Positions 29,736 to 36,763 of a stretch of 64,000 nucleotides of DNA are shown in pieces (position 1 is the first letter of the stretch; every line of letters starts with the position of its first letter). The translations under genes were made by a program, and so were the position numbers. Below the pieces are notes generated by a model that ran no database searches, was not told the DNA's origin, and worked only from the letters and a program-made list of their open reading frames with translations. The stretch covers positions 1,612,001 through 1,676,000 of the forward strand of contig NZ_CP137920.1 in NCBI RefSeq assembly GCF_033708015.1, read 5' to 3'. This DNA is from Proteus vulgaris. Lineage in GTDB: Bacteria; Pseudomonadota; Gammaproteobacteria; Enterobacterales; Enterobacteriaceae.

Positions 29736-30758
29736 ATGCAACTATTTAACGATGACGCACTCTCTGTATTGAAAACACTACCCGAAAATAGCATTGATTT
29801 AATTGTGACTGATCCACCGTATTTCAGAGTGAAATCGTGTGCATGGGATAATCAGTGGGATAGTGTTGAGGCATATCTATCTTGGCTTGATGAGGTATTA
29901 GCTGAATTCTGGCGGGTATTAAAGCCTAATGGAAGTTTGTATTTATTCTGTGGATCCAAATTAGCGTCAGATACTGAACTGCTTGTTCGTGGGCGATTTA
30001 ATGTATTAAGCCATATAATTTGGGCTAAACCATCAGGACCATGGCGACGACAAAATAAAGAAAGCCTCCGTGCCTTTTTTCCTTCAACAGAACGAATACT
30101 TTTCGCTGAACATTATCAGAGACCGGTTACAGCCAAAGGTTCTGAATTCTCTTTAAAATGCAAAGAGCTAAAACAGAACGTATTTAAGCCCCTGATTGAT
30201 TATTTTAGAAATGCTCGTTTATCACTGCAGGTGAGTGCAAAAGAAATAGACCAAGCAACAGGTAAGCAAATGTGCAGTCATTGGTTTGGTAGTAGTCAGT
30301 GGCAATTACCCGGCGAAGAAGACTATAAAAAGTTACAAACACTGTTTACACACATTGCTGATAAACAAGAAAAAATATCACCGTTATCTCGTCACTTTAG
30401 TGAGTTAGAACGAGAACAACTCACTTTACAAAAAGACTACCAAGAGTTAATAAAAGAATATGGTTTATTAAGACGACCATTCTTTGTGACTGCAGATGTA
30501 CCTTATACAGATGTGTGGACTTATCCCCCTGTTCAATATTACCCCGGCAAACATCCTTGCGAGAAACCATCAGACATGATGGAACATATTATTCGTTCTA
30601 GCAGTCGTGAGGGAGATCTGGTTGCTGATTTCTTTATGGGATCAGGCGCAACTCTGAAAGCAGCATTAAAACTTAATCGAAAGGTTTTAGGTGTTGAGCT
30701 TGAGAAAGAGCACTTTGAACAAACAGAGCAAGAAATAAAAAAGCTAACTTGTAAGTAA
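29736..30758 (+). CDS. Prophage DNA methyltransferase (N6-adenine/N4-cytosine, beta class)
   Basis: From MQLFNDDALSVLKTLP (start 29736, AAAGGA upstream) it has 340 residues. The catalytic motif IV DLIVTDPPYF lies near residue 30 and the SAM-binding motif DFFMGSGATLKAALKLNRKVLGVELE (in parts: FFMGSGATLK) near 300, the beta-class order, with a long target-recognition region between. It may protect phage DNA from restriction or mark replication. No cognate nuclease is adjacent. The first 37 codons of a related gene are at 61839-61958. Confidence 0.88.
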   Translation: MQLFNDDALSVLKTLPENSIDLIVTDPPYFRVKSCAWDNQWDSVEAYLSWLDEVLAEFWRVLKPNGSLYLFCGSKLASDTELLVRGRFNVLSHIIWAKPSGPWRRQNKESLRAFFPSTERILFAEHYQRPVTAKGSEFSLKCKELKQNVFKPLIDYFRNARLSLQVSAKEIDQATGKQMCSHWFGSSQWQLPGEEDYKKLQTLFTHIADKQEKISPLSRHFSELEREQLTLQKDYQELIKEYGLLRRPFFVTADVPYTDVWTYPPVQYYPGKHPCEKPSDMMEHIIRSSSREGDLVADFFMGSGATLKAALKLNRKVLGVELEKEHFEQTEQEIKKLTCK

Positions 30759-30771
30759 CCCTTACAGGTTC

Positions 30772-30796
30772 AACTATCCAGAATTTCTGGATAGTT
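30772..30796 (+). terminator. Perfect hairpin after the methyltransferase gene
   Basis: AACTATCCAGAA and TTCTGGATAGTT are exact complements around one base, starting 13 bp after the stop. No T tract, so intrinsic termination is uncertain; it may stabilise the mRNA end. Confidence 0.5.
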
Positions 30797-30878
30797 CCTT
30801 GATATGTGATCTAATGGTAAGAATAACTTAACTATTTAACATATTATCTCTTTGTGTACACAACAGTAGGAGATATTT

Positions 30879-31088
30879 ATGGATCATTATTATGTTCACA
30901 AATTCACAGATAATCATGGTGATTATGAGGTGCATAAGGAAGGCTGTAATCATATGCCTGGTGTACTAAATAGAGAGTATTTAGGCATATTTTCTAATTG
31001 TACTCAGGCTGTTGCTAAAGCAAAAATTAATGGTTATAGAACTGCTGATGGTTGTTATTGGTGTTGTAGAGAGTGTCATACATCATAA
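30879..31088 (+). CDS. Small Cys/His-rich protein, function unknown
   Basis: Sixty-nine residues (MDHYYVHKFTDNHGDYEVHK...). KEGCNHM and the ending YWCCRECHTS provide Cys/His ligands for a possible zinc site. AGGAG precedes the ATG and a strong terminator follows, so it looks like an independently expressed small gene. I do not recognise the family. Confidence 0.6.
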   Translation: MDHYYVHKFTDNHGDYEVHKEGCNHMPGVLNREYLGIFSNCTQAVAKAKINGYRTADGCYWCCRECHTS

Positions 31089-31110
31089 ATAAAAAATTTG
31101 TGAATTAATT

Positions 31111-31136
31111 AAAGATCGCCTAGGCGGTCTTTTTTA
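31111..31136 (+). terminator. Rho-independent terminator
   Basis: AAGATCGCC-TA-GGCGGTCTT followed by TTTTT, 22 bases after the preceding stop. Confidence 0.85.
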
Positions 31137-31160
31137 TTATCTAAAATAAGGAACGAAATT

Positions 31161-31409
31161 ATGTACGCACTTAAATTAATTACTGAACGTGAAGGTCGTA
31201 AAGTGGAAGAAGTCCACTGCTTAGGGGATATGTACCGTTTGGAGTTTTATCCTGAATCTGAAAATAAAGATATCGTGGCTAGAGTCGAACACACGAAAAA
31301 AGACTCTATTCCATCGTTTGATATTAAACGTATAGATCACGCCTACATTACAACAGTAACAGGTGATACGGTTAGAGTTATCTCTAGAGGTAAAGAAGTT
31401 TATCAATAA
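31161..31409 (+). CDS. Small soluble protein, function unknown
   Basis: Eighty-two residues, strand-rich (MYALKLITEREGRKVEEVHC, RLEFYPESE, YITTVTGDTVRVISRGKEVYQ). AAGGAA precedes the ATG. It lies in a run of short singly expressed genes between the methyltransferase and the lysis cassette. No family recognised. Confidence 0.55.
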   Translation: MYALKLITEREGRKVEEVHCLGDMYRLEFYPESENKDIVARVEHTKKDSIPSFDIKRIDHAYITTVTGDTVRVISRGKEVYQ

Positions 31410-31490
31410 ATTGCTTAGTATGGTTTTTTCGTATAAGAGAAGTAGTTATGGATAATAAAAATATCCAAGAAATTAAAGATAGTGATGAAA

Positions 31491-31510
31491 AAGGCTACCA
31501 AGGTAGCCTT
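31491..31510 (-). terminator. Terminator of the 92-residue minus-strand gene
   Basis: Perfect palindrome AAGGCTACC-AA-GGTAGCCTT; T tract on the minus strand only. Confidence 0.75.
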
Positions 31511-31528
31511 TAGTAGGAAGTTTCCTGT

Positions 31529-31807
31529 TTACGCACTCAATCTCATATTGTTCTCTGCCACAGAATCGTAACCAAGATTGTATGCCTCAAAAGCATCTTT
31601 ATGGCGTACTGTGCCTGCTTGACTGTCCGAAGTGTATGCTAGAACAGAGTCATTTTTTGCTTTTGGTGCTCCAATGAGAGCGTGATGCCGACCTAATTCA
31701 TATGCGCATCCAGCACATTTATGTCTTCCAGTCTGTCCTTGATTTTCAGACAGATAAGTAAATGAATAGTCGTATCGGTGAGCGTGTTTACAGATATTTT
31801 TGTTCAT
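31529..31807 (-). CDS. Small protein with duplicated RHK...AY-LG motif
   Basis: Ninety-two residues on the minus strand within otherwise rightward genes. Two similar segments are visible: GRHKCAGCAYELGRHHAL (about 28-45) and TVRHKDAFEAYNLGYDSV (about 65-82). The first has a CxxC; the start MNKNICKHAHRYDY adds more Cys/His, so one half may bind zinc. A minus-strand terminator follows. Function unknown; opposite orientation suggests expression in the lysogen. Confidence 0.6.
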   Translation of the reverse strand: MNKNICKHAHRYDYSFTYLSENQGQTGRHKCAGCAYELGRHHALIGAPKAKNDSVLAYTSDSQAGTVRHKDAFEAYNLGYDSVAENNMRLSA

Positions 31808-32042
31808 AGTTTAAAACCCTGTATGAATTTCAGGGCTTTACACTGATCACCGGGTAAACTAGACTGTGAAGGTGATCAAATGTAGCACCCTGCAGTTTTG
31901 TCATGCCTTTTTGTAGCTCGATACTACATAGAGGCGCTTCTATATCTAGTGCGTTCTCTTCCACAAGAACACAAGATATTCGGTCATTATAACTGACTGA
32001 GTAAAAAAAGATCAATCAAATGATCAACTTATGAGCATTTCA

Positions 32043-32072
32043 AGAAACCCTGCCATTTGGTGGGGTTTTTTC
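32043..32072 (+). terminator. Terminator-like hairpin before the Q pseudogene
   Basis: AAACCCTGCC / GGTGGGGTTT with a 4-base loop and six T residues. Confidence 0.7.
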
Positions 32073-32076
32073 GTAT

Positions 32077-32412
32077 GTGCAGGAAGTTTTATCACGTTGG
32101 GAAGCGTGGTCGGTAGATAATACTGAATAGGTCCAATAATATTCGATTACTGCGGGATTAAAAGGATTAATATCACCATCATCCAGTTCACGTATTACGT
32201 GCAGTGATGATGATAGATTATTAATTGATGGTGTTATTAGCCATTTAAAACGAATTAGGAAAGAAGATTGGTTGGAATTAATTGTTACTCATTATATTTA
32301 TGGAATATCAAAGCGTGGCATTGCTAAATTATGGAATGTAAATGAAGGGCGCATTGGATAGCAAATGCAAGTAGTTGGGGGGATGTTTGACTATGTTAAA
32401 TCTTTCTCTTGA
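32077..32412 (+). pseudogene. Decayed second Q-type antiterminator
   Basis: Read in one frame from GTG 32077 to TGA 32412, the translation is clearly of the Q family (VLSRWEAWSVDN, ITAGLKGLISPSSSSRITC, DDDRLLIDGVISHLK, HYIYGISKRGIAKLW) but has three in-frame stops: TAG and TAA near codons 18 and 21, and TAG near codon 95. It lies just upstream of the lysis cassette, the usual place for Q. The intact Q at 27532-27879 is a distant paralogue. No frameshift is needed, so decay has been by point mutation. Confidence 0.8.
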
Positions 32413-32462
32413 GATAGATATCGAAGTAATGAAAAAGGAGAAATAAATTCCCCTTTTAAAAT

Positions 32463-32709
32463 TTACTTTTTCTCTATATTTATTGAAAGATGACATTCAG
32501 CCTTAAGAAAACCAATAGAAAATCCACAACTAGCATTTACTTTTTGGTTAGCCAAAAGCCTGATTAAATATAGCATGATAGAAAATATGACCATCATATA
32601 GTTTGTAAATCCAATGTTCGTCTCTTTACTTAGGCTATAGAAGCGACTAATATTCTCAAAGACAAAGAAAGGCGCTAATAATGAATAAAAGAGACGTTGT
32701 ATTATTCAT
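32463..32709 (-). pseudogene. Possible frameshifted small membrane protein
   Basis: On the minus strand MNNTTSLLFIISAFLCL ends in a stop, but a shift of frame at that point continues ENISRFYSLSKETNIGF...YMMVIFSIMLYLIRLL and on to a TAA at 32465-32463. Together this would be a protein of about 80 residues with two membrane segments. CATAAGGG precedes the ATG. Tentative: the first and second parts could be unrelated. Confidence 0.3.
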
Positions 32710-32720
32710 TAGCCCTTATG

Positions 32721-32760
32721 AAAGCCCATCAAGACTGGTACTCTTGGTGGGCTTTGTTTT
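32721..32760 (+). terminator. Strong terminator upstream of the lysis cassette
   Basis: AAAGCCCATCAAGA pairs with TCTTGGTGGGCTTT (one G-T) around seven bases, then GTTTTT. It sits between the Q-family genes and the late genes, where a Q-dependent tR' would be. Confidence 0.8.
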
Positions 32761-33032
32761 TATATGATATGACAATATTTAGGCAACACAATAAATTAAA
32801 TCTTATCTTGAACTGATATAGATCAAGGTATTTTTCATGACTCAAGTCTGCCAAGGGATTACGTACATTGTAAATATAATTATTGATATATGGTTTGCTT
32901 TTATTTTCTCTTTTTTATTAAATTTTAACTTAAATATGTTTTCTAAATCTCCAATCTAATATTTTTACTTGTTACTTCTTACACTTAATCCTCTTACATT
33001 AATCATCAACGGACACTCCGTAGGGGGTGTAT

Positions 33033-33302
33033 ATGCGCATGGAAAAATTAACCAATGCTACCTACGGAACGGCTGGCTTAACTGCCTTTTTTGCAAGTCT
33101 TTCACTTTATGAATGGGGATTTGTAATAGGGATGGGATTCAGCATGCTCCTTGGATTAGCGACTTACTTTATGACACAGCGAGAACAACGGAAACGAACA
33201 GCGTTATTTGCTGAATTAGTTCATCGAAATTGTTCTAGTGATCCGCAAGACATAGAAAAGATAGTTGGTGAAATGCTGACTAAAGCTAAAAAGGACATTT
33301 AA
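33033..33302 (+). CDS. Pinholin-like holin (S21 type)
   Basis: Membrane protein that triggers lysis by depolarising the membrane. From ATG 33033 it has 89 residues (MRMEKLTNATYGTAG...) with two hydrophobic stretches (about 10-27 and 31-48) and a basic cytoplasmic tail. The pattern MEKLTxxxYGTxxG...W...IG..FS.LLGLxTYF parallels phage 21 pinholin. AGGGGG precedes it. Codons 1 and 3 are both ATG (33033, 33039), a dual-start arrangement like holin/antiholin pairs. It overlaps the endolysin start by one base. Confidence 0.85.
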   Translation: MRMEKLTNATYGTAGLTAFFASLSLYEWGFVIGMGFSMLLGLATYFMTQREQRKRTALFAELVHRNCSSDPQDIEKIVGEMLTKAKKDI

Positions 33303-33772
33303 TGAATCTAAAACAGAAGGTAGCAGCAGTTGCGAGTGCCGGTGCGGTAAGTATTGCGATAACTATGATTGGTTACTTTGAAGGTGTGCGTTATGAACCT
33401 TATCGTGATGTCGCTGGGATCCTGACTGTTTGTTATGGCCATACTGGAAACGACATTATTCCAGGTAAGACATACACACAGCAAGAATGTGACGAGTTAC
33501 TTCAGAAAGACTTTATTAGAACGCAACAACAAGTTGATGTCCTGGTTAAAGTTCCACTGGATGATAAAACAAAAGCTTCTCTATATTCCTTTGCTTTTAA
33601 TGTTGGTACCACAGCCTTTGCACGTTCTACATTGCTAAAGAAATTAAACTCAGGTGATCAGTATGGCGCTTGTGAAGAAATGAAACGCTGGGTTTATGCA
33701 GGCGGAAAGGTTTGGCGAGGGTTAGTCAGTCGTAGAGATGCGGAGTCAGCACTATGTCATGGAAACCTTTAA
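33302..33772 (+). CDS. SAR endolysin (GH24 lysozyme)
   Basis: Cleaves peptidoglycan at lysis. The 156 residues start with a weakly hydrophobic Ala/Gly-rich signal-anchor-release segment (about 8-24), so export is Sec-driven and activation follows release from the depolarised membrane. The catalytic triad is visible: Glu27 (YFEGVRYEPYRD), Asp36 and Thr42 (GILTVCYGHTG). The fit with a pinholin is the phage 21 pattern. It overlaps the following 52-residue gene by 19 bp. Confidence 0.93.
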   Translation: MNLKQKVAAVASAGAVSIAITMIGYFEGVRYEPYRDVAGILTVCYGHTGNDIIPGKTYTQQECDELLQKDFIRTQQQVDVLVKVPLDDKTKASLYSFAFNVGTTAFARSTLLKKLNSGDQYGACEEMKRWVYAGGKVWRGLVSRRDAESALCHGNL

Positions 33773-33912
33773 TTATCGTTATTAGCTTTATCCTCGTATT
33801 ACTCATCACGGTCGCTGGTGGCGTTTATCTCTCAATTGATAATTCATGTGTTAACGACAAAGCCAGTTTAGAAAAACGCTGTCAGATAGCTCTCTCACAT
33901 CATCGGTACTAA
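33754..33912 (+). CDS. 52-residue membrane-anchored lysis-cassette protein
   Basis: ATG 33754 to TAA 33912, overlapping the endolysin end. It begins MSWKPLIIVISFILVLL; one membrane segment (about 5-24), then a short outside domain with two Cys (SCVNDKASLEKRC). It is placed between endolysin and Rz with 2-bp spacing to Rz. It could modulate holin or spanin action, or be a small exclusion factor; function unknown. Too short for most gene callers. Confidence 0.6.
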   Translation: MSWKPLIIVISFILVLLITVAGGVYLSIDNSCVNDKASLEKRCQIALSHHRY

Positions 33913-33914
33913 TT

Positions 33915-34379
33915 ATGAAGCATTGGAAACTTTACATTGTTATTGTGATAGTAGGGATTATTGCTGGTGGTTGTGTGCTGATTAATGCACAAGCGAAAAG
34001 AATTAACACACTGACAGAAAACCACAAAAAACTTACCGCCATGCTCGAAGAGCAAAAGATTATCAATGCAGACTATCAAGCACGCATAGAGCGACTAAAT
34101 CAACTTGATACAAGGCACACTCAGGAGCTTGTTAATGCAAAGAATGAAATTAGTCGTTTGCGTGATATCAGTGAGCGTCATCCTGAGCGGGTGTACATCA
34201 AAGCCAACTGTTCAAAATCCGAAGGCGTTACCACCACCTCCGGCATGGATGATGCAACCACCGCCAAACCTACTGACTCCGCTATCCGAAATTATTGGTT
34301 ACTCAGAGAGCGAATTGCAGAATCAGAGCAGATGATTAAAGGGTTGCAGGATTATATTAGAGAGGAGTGTGTTCAATGA
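33915..34379 (+). CDS. Rz: Rz inner-membrane spanin
   Basis: Spanin subunit that, with Rz1, fuses inner and outer membranes in the last step of lysis. The 154 residues have an N-terminal membrane anchor (about 5-24: LYIVIVIVGIIAGGCVLI) and a long periplasmic coiled coil (27-90), ending with a helical C-terminal segment (NYWLLRERIAESEQ). The embedded Rz1 frame confirms identity. Confidence 0.92.
   Translation: MKHWKLYIVIVIVGIIAGGCVLINAQAKRINTLTENHKKLTAMLEEQKIINADYQARIERLNQLDTRHTQELVNAKNEISRLRDISERHPERVYIKANCSKSEGVTTTSGMDDATTAKPTDSAIRNYWLLRERIAESEQMIKGLQDYIREECVQ
34135..34335 (+). CDS. Rz1: Rz1 outer-membrane spanin lipoprotein, embedded in Rz
   Basis: A +1-frame gene wholly inside Rz, as in lambda. 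From ATG 34135 (AGGAG seven bases upstream) it has 66 residues: a lipoprotein signal with lipobox ILSGC, then a proline-rich mature part (PKALPPPPAW, QPPPNLL). The lipidated Cys is expected in the outer membrane. Confidence 0.9.
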   Translation: MQRMKLVVCVISVSVILSGCTSKPTVQNPKALPPPPAWMMQPPPNLLTPLSEIIGYSESELQNQSR

Positions 34380-34398
34380 ATGAAAATAAAGTATTAGG

Positions 34399-35063
34399 CT
34401 AAATATATCTATAGGACTCTCGTGATACATCTCTAATAGAATTATCATTATCGTCAGATATGAAGTTTTTCAGTGTAGTAAGTGCCGGATAAGAAATATT
34501 AATCGCATATTTAGCCGCATCTTCATCTACGGAAGCTCCATGGGCTGCCTGATTACCTAAAATTATAAGCTCTGTTAGTATAGATACAAGGTTAGATGGT
34601 ATCTCATTACTTCTTGCAAGAAGTTCAATTTTGCGTCTTAATGCTAATCCATTCCTTCCCTTTGGGGAAAATATTCAAATGGAATTCTATCTATAAGTTG
34701 CTCTATCTCAATTCTAATTGCAACCAACGTAAGAGCGGGTTTTATTTTAACTATATCCTCGAAGTATGAATATTCTTGAGGTTTTTCTTGGGGAGTAGGA
34801 GATTGTTGTTCTTCAGTTGTTGTTCCTAGTGCTTTTTGAATCTCAGTTAGTGTGATTTTTAATCCACCCAAACTTCCAATCTCTATTGTATTTATATATG
34901 GGCGAATTATCGGAAGTAACCAGCTCATTAACCAAGGAAGAAAAGCTATAATTATTAGAATGATAGTTATCAAATCAATATTAAGATCTTTTATAAAAAT
35001 ATGAAGTATCGCTAATAGGGAAAAAATTGCTGTTAGCGTTGTTGGTATTACTTTATTTTCCAT
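34399..35063 (-). pseudogene. Frameshifted membrane protein with C-terminal AAHG domain
   Basis: The first part (MENKVIPTTLTAIFSLLAIL..., to 34644) has two membrane segments and a cytoplasmic helical region ending IEQLIDRIPFEYFPQ. It then meets a stop, but the -1 frame continues GRNGLALRRKIELLARS...LIILGNQAAHGASVDEDAA to TAG at 34399. The joined protein looks like a family of membrane-anchored proteins with a DUF4145-like LGNxAAHG motif. The break is at the run CCCCAAAGGGAAGG. Because the second half keeps protein-like sequence, the lesion is recent, or a sequencing error or recoding site. Confidence 0.65.
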
Positions 35064-35357
35064 AAAATATTTCCATTCCAAAATAAATAGATAATTAATC
35101 ATATATTACTAAATATTAGAATACTAAAATACTAGTATTTTTATATTTTTGTATGGAGAGGAAATGATAAATATTGCTTTATTCTGAATATAATATCTAT
35201 TTTTGACATTGATATTGATATTGATGTGGTTTTACATAAAACACTAGAATAATATTTCATATATATCAATTAATTGTTGAGGGTTATTAAAAAAACACGA
35301 GAGAGTATAATCTTGTATATAATTTAGTTATTTGATAATAACGTAGCCGAGGTTTAT

Positions 35358-35774
35358 ATGAGTGGTGGTGATTGGCTCTCAGGTATATCAATCTTTGCAT
35401 CGGTAGTAAGCGCTATTGGTACGGCAATTACTGCGTATATTGCGTACAGGGCATTAAATGCATGGGTGCCAGAAAGAGAAGTTAGATATAGAGACGCTTT
35501 TATTACATCTATTCTTCATTATAAAGCATGTGTTAAGAGTTTACCTCAGTATATAGATGAAAAAAATCATTCAGAACTGTTAGATGAGTTATTACAGGCA
35601 AAATTAGAGTGTGATAAAAACTGGTGTTTTGTTGATTACAGAAAGAATAAGTCATTATTCAATTGCTATACTCGTATTAATTCACATCATGTGATGGTTA
35701 TGGGATTTCAAATTGAACAGAATGAATTGTTAGATTGCTGTTATGAAATGATTAGTTTATTACTAGATGAATAA
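35358..35774 (+). CDS. Membrane-anchored protein, function unknown
   Basis: A 138-residue protein with one N-terminal membrane segment (about 8-30, ISIFASVVSAIGTAITAYIAY) and a soluble Cys-containing helical remainder. CGAGG precedes the ATG. It lies alone between the lysis genes and cos, with AT-rich flanks, like the preceding frameshifted gene in the other direction. Such pairs of single-segment proteins in this interval are typical lysogenic cargo. No family recognised. Confidence 0.6.
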   Translation: MSGGDWLSGISIFASVVSAIGTAITAYIAYRALNAWVPEREVRYRDAFITSILHYKACVKSLPQYIDEKNHSELLDELLQAKLECDKNWCFVDYRKNKSLFNCYTRINSHHVMVMGFQIEQNELLDCCYEMISLLLDE

Positions 35775-35861
35775 CAAATAAGCCATATCTATATATTAAA
35801 TAAACAAGAAAAAAACAATTAATTAATTCAAAAGGTACTCCCAGCGGGGTACCCTCTCCAC

Positions 35862-35886
35862 GGGGCGACGCGCACGCGGGAAACGG
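35862..35886. other. Candidate cos site
   Basis: GGGGCGACGCGCACGCGGGA and following bases form a short GC-rich island in an AT-rich gap. It resembles the lambda cosN sequence in order (GGGCGGCGACCTCGCGGG). It lies upstream of the small terminase gene, with rha between. GpA/Nu1-type terminase implies cos packaging. Confidence 0.5.
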
Positions 35887-36061
35887 CTCATTTTTCAATT
35901 TTTATCGGCCGTCACCACCAGTATAATTATTTGATAAATATATATTAAAAAAATAACAGTGATGAATTTGCTTGTTTTTTGTTCATCACTATCTCAAAAC
36001 TTTAACTCTCATTTTTATTGTTTTACATCTCATTTCACTGCGCATTCACCGCGCAAAATAA

Positions 36062-36170
36062 CCCATAGAACCTTACAGAAAGTCGAACCTGAGAAATCCC
36101 GTTAATGGTGTTTCTATGGGGCGGTTATTTCTGGTGAACAGGTTCGCTTTTCTATAAGGATTTACACCAT
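36062..36170 (+). promoter_or_regulatory. Structured C4-like leader of rha
   Basis: Two interlocked complementary pairs: CCCATAGAA (36062-36070) with TTCTATGGG (36112-36120), and CGAACCTG (36084-36091) with CAGGTTCG (36139-36146). ATGGTG (36105-36110) also complements CACCAT over the rha start (36165-36170). The a'-b'-a-b order is that of C4 antisense RNAs controlling phage antirepressors. Inference from pattern. Confidence 0.5.
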
Positions 36171-36699
36171 GAGTAATGTAGTCGTTATTCCTGAATTTAA
36201 TTTTCAAAAAATGGTTATGGCATCTGACGGTAAAGTGTTCACAACGAGTAAAAAGATTGCTGAGTATTTTGGTAAGCGCCATAAGAATGTGTTGAAGAAA
36301 ATAAAGCAAACAATCAGTGATTGCCCTAGTGAATTTGCTGGGCTCAATTTTGAGCCCACTGATTACATTGATAAAAATGGTGATATTCAGCCAATGTATA
36401 AGTTATCCAAAGACGGATATATGCTATTGGTAATGAGTTTTACGGGTAAATCAGCAATGCTTATTAAAATAAAATTTATCCAAGCATTTAATTGGATGGT
36501 AGATCAAATCAATCGCTGGAAAGGTTTAGGTGAAGAGGCTCAGCATCGGCACGCATTAAAATCTGCTAAGTCGGAGTTAAAAGGTCGCCTTGGTAGCCAG
36601 TTAATGAATAAACGTAAGAAAGAAAAGAAAGCATTGCAATTGGAATATGAGCAAATACTTTCACTCACACAACCCAAATTATTATTTGTAGATGAATAG
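36169..36699 (+). CDS. Rha-family phage regulatory protein
   Basis: A 176-residue Rha-type protein, related to antirepressors. The N-terminal domain has KVFTTSKKIAEYFGKRHKNVLKKI and MYKLSKDGYMLLVMSFTGKSAM (in parts: DGYMLLVMSFTG). The C-terminal third is helical and basic. Rha proteins influence phage growth and may relieve repression. Expression is probably governed by the leader described at 36062-36170. AAGGA lies before the ATG. A terminator directly follows. Confidence 0.85.
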   Translation: MSNVVVIPEFNFQKMVMASDGKVFTTSKKIAEYFGKRHKNVLKKIKQTISDCPSEFAGLNFEPTDYIDKNGDIQPMYKLSKDGYMLLVMSFTGKSAMLIKIKFIQAFNWMVDQINRWKGLGEEAQHRHALKSAKSELKGRLGSQLMNKRKKEKKALQLEYEQILSLTQPKLLFVDE

Positions 36700-36717
36700 G
36701 CCCTAGTGGCCTTTTTT
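36698..36717 (+). terminator. Terminator of rha
   Basis: AGGCC-CTAG-TGGCCT with six T residues, overlapping the stop codon of rha. Confidence 0.75.
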
Positions 36718-36763
36718 ATTATTGAATTCGTTATGATCAGGAGTGGAATAAAACAAATGAAAT

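Noticed and set aside
31830..32015. Minus-strand frame of 61 codons upstream of the 92-residue gene
   Set aside because: No ribosome binding site, no recognisable features, and the start lies in AT-rich sequence; could be real but I cannot support it.
34640..34670. Programmed -1 frameshift at CCCCAAAGGGAAGG
   Set aside because: The zero-frame codons would not re-pair after a -1 slip at any of the candidate heptamers, so a plain frameshift mutation is more likely.
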